Made by a program: the position numbers and the translations under genes. The notes under the pieces were generated by a model. That model searched no databases and was not told the origin of the DNA. It saw only the letters and a list, made by a program, of their open reading frames with translations. 22,500 bases of DNA from Penaeus vannamei (lineage: Eukaryota > Arthropoda > Malacostraca > Decapoda > Penaeidae): NCBI RefSeq assembly GCF_042767895.1, contig NC_091579.1, positions 1,036,929 through 1,059,428 on the forward strand. The letters are read 5' to 3'. This document shows, one piece after another, positions 10,501 through 19,132 of this stretch; the first letter of the stretch is position 1; every line of letters starts with the position of its first letter.

Positions 10501-12820
10501 GCGCCTTCTTAGCGGGATTCGCTCTAAGGAAGTGCGCCTTCTGAACGGGATTCGCTCTAAGGAAGTGCGCCTTCTTAGCGGGATTCGCTCTAAGGAAGTG
10601 CGCCTTCGTAACGGGATTCGCTCTAAGGAAGTGCGCCTTCTTAACGGGATTCGCTCTAAGGAAGTGCGCCTTCATAACGGGATTCGCTCTAAGGAAGTGC
10701 GCCTTCTTAGCGGGATTCGCTCTAAGGAAGTGCGCCTTCTGAACGGGATTCGCTCTAAGGAAGTGCGCCTTCTTAACGGGATTCGCTCTAAGGAAGTGCG
10801 CCTTCTTAACGGGATTCGCTCTAAGGAAGTGCGCCTTCGTAACGGGATTCGCTCTAAGGAAGTGCGCCTTCTTAACGGGATTCGCTCTAAGGAAGTGCGC
10901 CTTCATAACGGGATTCGCTCTAAGGAAGTGCGCCTTCTTAGCGGGATTCGCTCTAAGGAAGTGCGCCTTCTGAACGGGATTCGCTCTAAGGAAGTGCGCC
11001 TTCTGAACGGGATTCGCTCTAAGGAAGTGCGCCTTCTGAACGGGATTCGCTCTAAGGAAGTGCGCCTTCTGAACGGGATTCGCTCTAAGGAAGTGCGCCT
11101 TCTTAACGGGATTCGCTCTAAGGAAGTGCGCCTTCTTAACGGGATTCGCTCTAAGGAAGTGCGCCTTCGTAACGGGATTCGCTCTAAGGAAGTGCGCCTT
11201 CTTAACGGGATTCGCTCTAAGGAAGTGCGCCTTCTTAACGGGATTCGCTCTAGGGAAGTGCGCCTTCTTAACGGGATTCGCTCTAAGGAAGTGCGCCTTC
11301 TTAGCGGGATTCGCTCTAAGGAAGTGCGCCTTCTGAACGGGATTCGCTCTAAGGAAGTGCGCCTTCTTAGCGGGATTCGCTCTAAGGAAGTGCGCCTTCT
11401 GAACGGGATTCGCTCTAAGGAAGTGCGCCTTCTTAACGGGATTCGCTCTAAGGAAGTGCGCCTTCGTAACGGGATTCGCTCTAAGGAAGTGCGCCTTCTT
11501 AACGGGATTCGCTCTAAGGAAGTGCGCCTTCTGAACGGGATTCGCTCTAAGGAAGTGCGCCTTCTTAACGGGATTCGCTCTAAGGAAGTGCGCCTTCTTA
11601 ACGGGATTCGCTCTAAGGAAGTGCGCCTTCTTAACGGGATTCGCTCTAAGGAAGTGCGCCTTGTTAACGGGATTCGCTCTAAGGAAGTGCGCCTTCTTAA
11701 CGGGATTCGCTCTAAGGAAGTGCGCCTTGTTAACGGGATTCGCTCTAAGGAAGTGCGCCTTCTGAACGGGATTCGCTCTAAGGAAGTGCGCCTTCTTAAC
11801 GGGATTCGCTCTAAGGAAGTGCGCCTTCTTAACGGGATTCGCTCTAAGGAAGTGCGCCTCCTTAACGGGATTCGCTCTAAGGAAGTGCGCCTTCTTAACG
11901 GGATTCGCTCTAAGGAAGTGCGCCTTCTTAACGGGATTCGCTCTAAGGAAGTGCGCCTTCTGAACGGGATTCGCTCTAAGGAAGTGCGCCTTCTTAACGG
12001 GATTCGCTCTAAGGAAGTGCGCCTTCTTAACGGGATTCGCTCTAAGGAAGTGCGCCTCCTTAACGGGATTCGCTCTAAGGAAGTGCGCCTTCTTAGCGGG
12101 ATTCGCTCTAAGGAAGTGCGCCTTCTTAGCGGGATTCGCTCTAAGGAAGTGCGCCTTCTTAACGGGATTCGCTCTGAGGAAGTGCGCCTTCTTAACGGGA
12201 TTCGCTCTAAGGAAGTGCGCTTTCTTAACGGGATTCGCTCTAAGGAAGTGCGCCTTCTTAACGGGATTCGCTCTAAGGAAGTGCGCCTCCTTAACGGGAT
12301 TCGCTCTAAGGAAGTGCGCCTTCTTAACGGGATTCGCTCTAAGGAAGTGCGCTTTCTTAACGGGATTCGCTCTAAGGAAGTGCGCCTTCTTAACGGGATT
12401 CGCTCTAAGGAAGTGCGCCTTCTTAGCGGGATTCGCTCTAAGGAAGTGCGCTTTCTGAACGGGACTCGCTCTAAGGAAGTGCGCCTTCTTAACGGGATTC
12501 GCTCTAAGGAAGTGCGCTTTCTTAACGGGATTCGCTCTAAGGAAGTGCGCCTTCTTAACGGGATTCGCTCTAAGGAAGTGCGCCTTCTTAACGGGATTCG
12601 CTCTAAGGAAGTGCGCTTTCTTAACGGGATTCGCTCTAAGGAAGTGCGCCTCCTTAGCGGGATTCGCTCTAAGGAAGTGCGCCTTCTTAACGGGAATCGC
12701 TCTAAGGAAGTGCGCCTTCTTAACGGGATTCGCTCTAAGGAAGTGCGCCTTCTTAACGGGATTCGCTCTAAGGAAGTGCGCCTTCTTAACGGGATTCGCT
12801 CTAAGGAAGTTCGCCTTCAT
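4514..12820 (-). other. Repeat-driven open frame, 2768 codons of RANPVKKAHFL repeats; not called as a gene
   Basis: On the minus strand the same array reads as an 11-residue basic repeat RANPVKKAHFL, with Val to Ala/Ile and Lys to Gln/Met/Thr/Asn/Glu changes. It does begin at an ATG (12820), but that ATG exists only because one copy has CATAAC instead of CTTAAC, and other CATAAC copies give many internal Met codons. It ends four codons into the left flank after a frameshift in the second unit. No neighbouring non-repeat coding sequence supports it. The frame antisense to it, 4592-14191, is open over the same bases, which is a property of the unit. Confidence 0.08.
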
Positions 12821-14191
12821 AACGGGATTCGCTCTAAGGAAGTGCGCCTTCTTAACGGGATTCGCTCTAAGGAAGTGCGCCTTCTTAACGGGATTCGCTC
12901 TAAGGAAGTGCGCCTTCTTAACGGGATTCGCTCTAAGGAAGTGCGCCTTCTTAACGGGATTCGCTCTAAGGAAGTGCGTCTTCTTAACGGGATTCGCTCT
13001 AAGGAAGTGCGCCTTCTTAACGGGATTCGCTCTAAGGAAGTGCGCCTTCTTAACGGGATTCGCTCTAAGGAAGTGCGCCTTCTTAACGGGATTCGCTCTA
13101 AGGAAGTGCGCCTTCTTAACGGGATTCGCTCTAAGGAAGTGCGCCTTCTTAGCGGGATTCGCTCTAAGGAAGTGCGCCTTCTTAACGGGATTCGCTCTAA
13201 GGAAGTGCGCCTTCTTAACGGGATTCGCTCTAAGGAAGTGCGCCTTCTGAACGGGATTCGCTCTAAGGAAGTGCGCCTTCTTAACGGGATTCGCTCTAAG
13301 GAAGTGCGCCTTCTTAACGGGATTCGCTCTAAGGAAGTGCGCCTTCTTAGCGGGATTCGCTCTAAGGAAGTGCGCTTTCTGAACGGGACTCGCTCTAAGG
13401 AAGTGCGCCTTCTTAACGGGATTCGCTCTAAGGAAGTGCGCCTTCTTAACGGGATTCGCTCTAAGGAAGTGCGCCTTCTTAACGGGATTCGCTCTAAGGA
13501 AGTGCGCCTTCTTAACGGGATTCGCTCTAAGGAAGTGCGCCTTCTTAACGGGATTCGCTCTAAGGAAGTGCGCCTTCTGAACGGGATTCGCTCTAAGGAA
13601 GTGCGCCTTCTTAACGGGATTCGCTCTAAGGAAGTGCGTCTTCTTAACGGGATTCGCTCTAAGGAAGTGCGCCTTCTTAACGGGATTCGCTCTAAGGAAG
13701 TGCGTCTTCTTAACGGGATTCGCTCTAAGGAAGTGCGTCTTCTTAACGGGATTCGCTCTAAGGAAGTGCGCCTTCTTAACGGGATTCGCTCTAAGGAAGT
13801 GCGTCTTCTTAACGGGATTCGCTCTAAGGAAGTGCGCCTTCTGAACGGGATTCGCTCTAAGGAAGTGCGCCTTCTTAACGGGATTCGCTCTAAGGAAGTG
13901 CGCCTTCTGAACGGGATTCGCTCTAAGGAAGTGCGCCTTCTTAACGGGATTCGCTCTAAGGAAGTGCGCCTTCTTAACGGGATTCGCTCTAAGGAAGTGC
14001 GCCTTCTTAACGGGATTCGCTCTAAGGAAGTGCGCTTTCTGAACGGGATTCGCTCTAAGGAAGTGCGCTTTCTGAACGGGATTCGCTCTAAGGAAGTGCG
14101 CCTCCTTAACGGGATTCGCTCTAAGGAAGTGCGCCTTCTTAACGGGATTCGCTCTAAGGAAGTGCGCCTTCTGAACGGGTTTTTTCTCTAA
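4592..14191 (+). other. Repeat-driven open frame, 3199 codons of GIRSKEVRLLN repeats; not called as a gene
   Basis: What is seen: an 11-residue repeat GIRSKEVRLLN, about 290 times, with changes Asn to Ser, Leu to His/Arg/Val/Phe, Lys to Glu/Arg and Ile to Thr/Asn. It begins at GTG, not ATG, and no ATG lies in this frame in the consensus. Why it is doubtful: a 33-bp unit keeps frame automatically; four of six frames lack a stop in the consensus; variants fall on first, second and third codon positions in similar number; +1 insertions end it at 14191 and break four later segments (14196-15116, 15121-15381, 15386-15613, 15618-16472). There is no signal peptide, non-repeat domain or promoter at either end. 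It could still be transcribed as non-coding satellite RNA. Confidence 0.1.
5763..6840. repeat. Homogeneous core of the 33-bp array
   Basis: Between the last AATGGG copy (5759) and the first AGCGGG copy (6584) there are 24 consecutive consensus units with no difference that I can see. Seven more follow before the first CTGAAC copy at about 6843. This is the most uniform part of the array and suggests recent local amplification or conversion. An assembly-collapse or over-extension artefact is the other possibility. Confidence 0.85.
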
Positions 14192-16570
14192 GGAAGTGCG
14201 CCTTCTTAACGGGATTCGCTCTAAGGAAGTGCGCCTCCTTAACGGGATTCGCTCTAAGGAAGTGCGCCTTCTTAACGGGATTTGCTCTGAGGAAGTGCGC
14301 CTTCTTAACGGGATTCGCTCTAAGGAAGTGCGCCTCCTTAACGGGATTCGCTCTAAGGAAGTGCGCCTCCTTAACGGGATTCGCTCTAAGGAAGTGCGCC
14401 TTCTTAACGGGATTCGCTCTAAGGAAGTGCGCCTTCTTAACGGGATTCGCTCTAAGGAAGTGCGCCTTCTTAACGGGATTCGCTCTAAGGAAGTGCGCCT
14501 TCTTAACGGGATTCGCTCTAAGGAAGTGCGCCTTCTGAACGGGATTCGCTCTAAGGAAGTGCGCCTTCTTAACGGGATTCGCTCTAAGGAAGTGCGCCTT
14601 CTTAACGGGATTCGCTCTAAGGAAGTGCGCCTTCTGAACGGGATTCGCTCTAAGGAAGTGCGCCTTCTTAACGGGATTCGCTCTAAGGAAGTGCGCCTTC
14701 TTAACGGGATTCGCTCTAAGGAAGTGCGCCTTCTTAACGGGATTCGCTCTAAGGAAGTGCGCCTTGTTAACGGGATTCGCTCTAAGGAAGTGCGCCTTCT
14801 TAACGGGATTCGCTCTAAGGAAGTGCGCCTTGTTAACGGGATTCGCTCTAAGGAAGTGCGCCTTCTGAACGGGATTCGCTCTAAGGAAGTGCGCCTCCTT
14901 AACGGGATTCGCTCTAAGGAAGTGCGCCTTCTTAACGGGATTCGCTCTAAGGAAGTGCGCCTCCTTAACGGGATTCGCTCTAAGGAAGTGCGCCTTCTGA
15001 ACGGGATTCGCTCTAAGGAAGTGCGCCTTCTTAACGGGATTCGCTCTAAGGAAGTGCGCCTTCTTAACGGGATTCGCTCTAAGGAAGTGCGCCTTCTGAA
15101 CGGGTTTTTTCTCTAAGGAAGTGCGCCTTCTTAACGGGATTCGCTCTAAGGAAGTGCGCCTCCTTAACGGGATTCGCTCTAAGGAAGTGCGCCTCCTTAA
15201 CGGGATTCGCTCTAAGGAAGTGCGCTTTCTGAACGGGATTCGCTCTAAGGAAGTGCGCTTTCTTAACGGGATTCGCTCTAAGGAAGTGCGCCTCCTTAAC
15301 GGGATTCGCTCTAAGGAAGTGCGCCTTCTTAACGGGATTCGCTCTAAGGAAGTGCGCCTTCTGAACGGGTTTTTTCTCTAAGGAAGTGCGCCTTCTTAAC
15401 GGGATTCGCTCTAAGGAAGTGCGCCTCCTTAACGGGATTCGCTCTAAGGAAGTGCGCCTTCTTAACGGGATTTGCTCTGAGGAAGTGCGCCTTCTTAACG
15501 GGATTCGCTCTAAGGAAGTGCGCCTCCTTAACGGGATTCGCTCTAAGGAAGTGCGCCTTCTGAACGGGATTCGCTCTAAGGAAGTGCGCCTTCTGAACGG
15601 GTTTTTTCTCTAAGGAAGTGCGCCTTCTTAACGGGATTCGCTCTAAGGAAGTGCGCCTCCTTAACGGGATTCGCTCTAAGGAAGTGCGCCTTCTGAACGG
15701 GATTCGCTCTAAGGAAGTGCGCCTTCTTAACGGGATTCGCTCTAAGGAAGTGCGCCTTCTTAACGGGATTCGCTCTAAGGAAGTGCGCCTTCTTAACGGG
15801 ATTCGCTCTAAGGAAGTGCGCCTTCTTAGCGGGATTCGCTCTAAGGAAGTGCGCCTCCTTAACGGGATTCGCTCTAAGGAAGTGCGCCTCCTTAACGGGA
15901 TTCGCTCTAAGGAAGTGCGCCTTCTGAACGGGATTCGCTCTAAGGAAGTGCGCCTTCTTAACGGGATTCGCTCTAAGGAAGTGCGCCTTCTTAACGGGAT
16001 TCGCTCTAAGGAAGTGCGCCTTCTTAACGGGATTCGCTCTAAGGAAGTGCGCCTCCTTAACGGGATTCGCTCTAAGGAAGTGCGCCTTCTTAACGGGATT
16101 TGCTCTGAGGAAGTGCGCCTTCTTAACGGGATTCGCTCTAAGGAAGTGCGCCTCCTTAACGGGATTCGCTCTAAGGAAGTGCGCCTTCTTAACGGGATTT
16201 GCTCTGAGGAAGTGCGCCTTCTTAACGGGATTCGCTCTAAGGAAGTGCGCCTCCTTAACGGGATTCGCTCTAAGGAAGTGCGCCTCCTTAACGGGATTCG
16301 CTCTAAGGAAGTGCGCCTCCTTAACGGGATTCGCTCTAAGGAAGTGCGCCTTCTGAACGGGATTCGCTCTAAGGAAGTGCGCCTTCTTAACGGGATTCGC
16401 TCTAAGGAAGTGCGCCTTCTTAACGGGATTCGCTCTAAGGAAGTGCGCCTTCTGAACGGGTTTTTTCTCTAAGGAAGTGCGCCTTCTTAACGGGATTCGC
16501 TCTAAGGAAGTGCGCCTCCTTAACGGGATTCGCTCTAAGGAAGTGCGCCTTCTTAACGGGATTTGCTCTG
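14177..16570. repeat. Higher-order repeat block marked by GGGTTTTTT copies
   Basis: Five copies have GGGTTTTTTCTCTAAGG in place of GGGATTCGCTCTAAGG, each preceded by CTGAAC, starting at 14177, 15102, 15367, 15599 and 16458. Distances are 28, 8, 7 and 26 units plus the one inserted base each time. A second rare copy, ATTTGCTCTGAGG, lies exactly 103 bp after three of them (14280, 15470, 16561), with two further copies at 16098 and 16197. Shared rare variants at fixed spacing show that multi-unit blocks were duplicated together. Each GGGTTTTTT copy shifts the frame by +1. Confidence 0.9.
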
Positions 16571-17339
16571 AGGAAGTGCGCCTTCTTAACGGGATTCGCT
16601 CTAAGGAAGTGCGCCTCCTTAACGGGATTCGCTCTAAGGAAGTGCGCCTCCTTAACGGGATTCGCTCTAAGGAAGTGCGCCTTCTTAGCGGGATTCGCTC
16701 TAAGGAAGTGCGCCTCCTTAACGGGATTCGCTCTAAGGAAGTGCGCTTTCTTAACGGGATTCGCTCTAAGGAAGTGCGCCTTCTTAACGGGATTCGCTCT
16801 AAGGAAGTGCGCCTCCTTAACGGGATTCGCTCTAAGGAAGTGCGCCTTCTTAACGGGATTCGCTCTAAGGAAGTGCGCTCTCTTAACGGGATTCGCTCTA
16901 AGGAAGTGCGCCTCCTTAACGGGATTCGCTCTAAGGAAGTGCGCCTTCTTAACGGGATTCGCTCTAAGGAAGTGCGCCTTCTTAACGGGATTCGCTCTAA
17001 GGAAGTGCGCCTTCTGAACGGGATTCGCTCTAAGGAAGTGCGCCTTCTTAGCGGGATTCGCTCTAAGGAAGTGCGCCTTCTTAGCGGGATTCGCTCTAAG
17101 GAAGTGCGCCTCCTTAACGGGATTCGCTCTAAGGAAGTGCGCCTTCTTAACGGGATTCGCTCTAAGGAAGTGCGCCTCCTTAACGGGATTCGCTCTAAGG
17201 AAGTGCGCCTTCTTAACGGGATTCGCTCTAAGGAAGTGCGCCTTCTTAACGGGATTCGCTCTAAGGAAGTGCGCCTCCTTAACGGGATTCGCTCTAAGGA
17301 AGTGCGCCTTCTTAACGGGATTCGCTCTAAGGAAGTGCG

Positions 17340-17735
17340 CTTTCTTAACAGGATTCGCTCTAAGGAAGTGCGCCTTCTTAGCGGGATTCGCTCTAGGGAA
17401 GTGCGCCTTCTGAACGGGATTCGCTCTAAGGAAGTGCGCCTTCTTAACGGGAATCGCTCTAAGGAAGTGCGCCTTCTTAGCGGGATTCGCTCTAGGGAAG
17501 TGCGCTTTCTTAACGGGATTCGCTCTAAGGAAGTGCGCCTTCTTAACGGGAATCGCTCTAAGGAAGTGCGCCTTTTTAACGGGATTCGCTCTAAGGAAGT
17601 GCGCCTTCTTAACGGGAATCGCTCTAAGGAAGTGCGCCTTCTTAGCGGGATTCGCTCTAGGGAAGTGCGCTTTCTTAACGGGATTCGCTCTAAGGAAGTG
17701 CGCCTTCTTAACGGGAATCGCTCTAAGGAAGTGCG
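17340..17735. repeat. Diverged right edge of the 33-bp array with 99-bp sub-repeats
   Basis: The last twelve or so units carry variants rare elsewhere: CTCTAGGG at 17391, 17490 and 17655, and GGGAATCGC at 17449, 17548, 17614 and 17713. Spacings are 99, 165 and 66 bp, that is 3, 5 and 2 units, so small multi-unit blocks were duplicated here. The array stops after GTGCG at 17735. More divergent copies at an edge are usual for satellites evolving by unequal exchange. Confidence 0.85.
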
Positions 17736-18061
17736 TTGTCTCAGTTCACCCGTTTAACTTCTAATCTTGAGCCTCTTTCCTCTTCGGTACCAGGTAGCTT
17801 CTGTATCTCTTTTCTGGAGATATTATTTTGGCCATTGTCAAGACTCGGGAAGCACTTTCATCATGCGGGAAAATTCACAATTTTCGGGTTGGTTGTTATG
17901 ATAACTAATTTTTTTTCCTTACTGCTTCTAGGCCCTGGAACTCTTTTACTGCTCTTCCTTCAGTATAACCTCCTTTTATTCAGAAAGATATTTCAGTCCC
18001 TGAATTCCTGATGCTGCAAACTCGATTAAGGGCATTTACTGTCTTCTGAGCCGCAGACATA
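17736..18061. other. Right unique flank of the 33-bp array
   Basis: Mixed to AT-rich sequence with no recognised gene. A 91-codon plus frame (17736-18011) has its start codon inside the last repeat unit and a Leu/Phe-rich translation from T-rich DNA, so I do not call it. A possible 3' splice site lies at about 17904-17931. I see no homology to the left flank beyond a shared 10-mer. Confidence 0.5.
17904..17931 (+). other. Candidate 3' splice site (branch point, pyrimidine tract, AG)
   Basis: ACTAAT at 17904-17909 resembles a branch-point sequence. It is followed by a T/C-rich run and CTTCTAG ending at 17931. The spacing is suitable for an animal intron end. No exon can be confirmed downstream, so this is only a motif match and such matches are common by chance in T-rich DNA. 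Confidence 0.15.
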
Positions 18062-18483
18062 CAAAGAAAAGCAAAAAAATAGGAAAATGGAAAGAGGAGA
18101 GGGAAGGGGAAGAGGGAGAAGAGGGAAGGGGAGGGGGAGAGGAAGGGGAAGGGGAGGGGGGAGGAGAGGAAAGGGAAGGGGAAGGGAGAGGAGAGGGAAG
18201 GGGAGGGGGGAAGGGGGGGAGGAAAGGGAGGGAGGGAAGGAAAGGGGGGAGGGGAAGTGGGAGAAGAGGGGAGGGGAAAATTAAAGGGAAGGGAGAAGGA
18301 TAAAGAAGGGGAAGGAGAATGGGGAAGAGAAGGGAGGGGAGGGGAGGAGAGTGGAGGGGGAAGGGAGAGGGGAAGGGTGAGGAGAAGGGAGGGGAAGGGA
18401 GGAGAAAGGAAGGGGAAAGAGGAGGGAAAGGAGAAGGCAGAAGAAGTGGCAAGGGAGAGGAAGGTGGCGAAGGAGAAGAGGAG
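18062..18483 (+). repeat. GA/GGGA polypurine tract, right of the 33-bp array
   Basis: About 420 bp almost entirely A and G on the plus strand, with imperfect GGGAAGG and GGAGAGG units and many G runs. Frames on both strands are composition artefacts (Gly/Glu/Arg or Pro/Ser/Phe). It mirrors the tract at 3943-4245 in composition and strand bias and lies at a similar distance from the array (about 330 against 290 bp). Confidence 0.9.
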
Positions 18484-18750
18484 TGTGATGCAAGGTGTAT
18501 GTGAGTGAAATAGAGCGAACTGGAAATATATTTTCCATTTATTTTTAGCTCTGCAGGCAAGCGGAGTAATAATCTTTCTCCGTCTCGTCATTATTACTTT
18601 CTCTCTTTATTGGGGTGAAGAATTTTTCATTTTTGATCCTGCTTTACTAACTTTTAGAGGAAATTTAGAGGAAAAGATGTTGAAATCTGCTCTCTATACC
18701 AGAAAAATGGCACATAACCCGTCTTTGGTTCTATATACAACTTACGTATC

Positions 18751-18751
<1 letters not shown>
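18484..18751. other. Unique AT-rich spacer with a 9-bp inverted repeat
   Basis: No gene seen. AGTAATAAT at 18565-18573 and ATTATTACT at 18590-18598 form a perfect 9-bp inverted repeat with a 16-nt pyrimidine-rich loop. Confidence 0.5.

Positions 18752-18809
<58 letters not shown>
18752..18809. repeat. (AT)n microsatellite
   Basis: Uninterrupted AT dinucleotide run of 58 bp, about 29 repeats. Confidence 0.98.
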
Positions 18810-18815
<6 letters not shown>

Positions 18816-19132
18816 TACACTCATTGAATACTGAATACTCTACTTTCTAAAAAAGACAGTGAACCTTTCAAGCTATCGTCCACACAAATTGTGGATCAAA
18901 TTTCTAATACCTCGTTATCCGTTCTTATCAGTGATGGCTTTTGATTCCTTTTTAGACGGAAAAGGACACCCACTTCCAATAAAGATGCCAGTTTCCAAGG
19001 AGAAGTCAAGACACTACATTAACGTGTCTTGCGGGTAATGAGCCGTAGCGAAGAGGACGTGAAGTGCCGACTTATAACAATTTTACAAGTGCCAGAGAAG
19101 GGAGAAGTATTAACGTATTCTAAGGAAAAGCC
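18810..19132. other. Unique sequence with a short unassigned open frame
   Basis: The stretch is less AT-rich than its right neighbour. An ATG at 18934 opens a 34-codon frame ending at TAA 19036-19038. The same frame is open upstream back to about 18835, about 67 codons in all. The translation is basic (Lys-rich) with no motif I recognise. An open frame this short is expected by chance, so it is noted but not called as a gene. Confidence 0.35.

Larger units (their letters stand above)
4532..17735. repeat. 33-bp tandem satellite array, about 400 copies
   Basis: A single head-to-tail array in one orientation. The unit contains AACGGGATTCGCTCTAAGG followed by AAGTGCG and CCTTCTT. The span is 13,204 bp. 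Allowing for one 1-bp deletion in the second copy (near 4574) and five 1-bp insertions (T runs at 14177, 15102, 15367, 15599 and 16458), this is 400 units of 33 bp, with no other indel that I detected. The unit is 52% G+C and has three CpGs, unlike the AT-rich flanks. Most copies differ from consensus at zero to two positions. Variants recur in zones: AATGGG at 5495-5762, CTGAAC from 6843, CATAAC at 7538-10905, CGTAAC at 10341-11465, CTCCTT at the left end and again from 11857. No inserted element breaks it. I do not recognise the unit as a named satellite. Arrays like this arise by slippage and unequal crossover. Confidence 0.98.

Noticed and set aside
4532..17735. CRISPR array or other spaced-repeat immune locus
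   Set aside because: The repeats are directly contiguous 33-mers without unique spacers, and the setting is eukaryotic simple-repeat DNA with no cas-like frames.
4592..17757. A giant solenoid or antifreeze/TAL-like repeat protein (GIRSKEVRLLN x ~400)
   Set aside because: GTG starts only, no unique N- or C-terminal domain, several registers open at once, variants equal over codon positions, and five frameshifting copies.
17736..18011. 91-codon hydrophobic protein right of the array
   Set aside because: The start lies in the last satellite unit and the hydrophobic residues come from T-rich DNA. No conserved motif seen.
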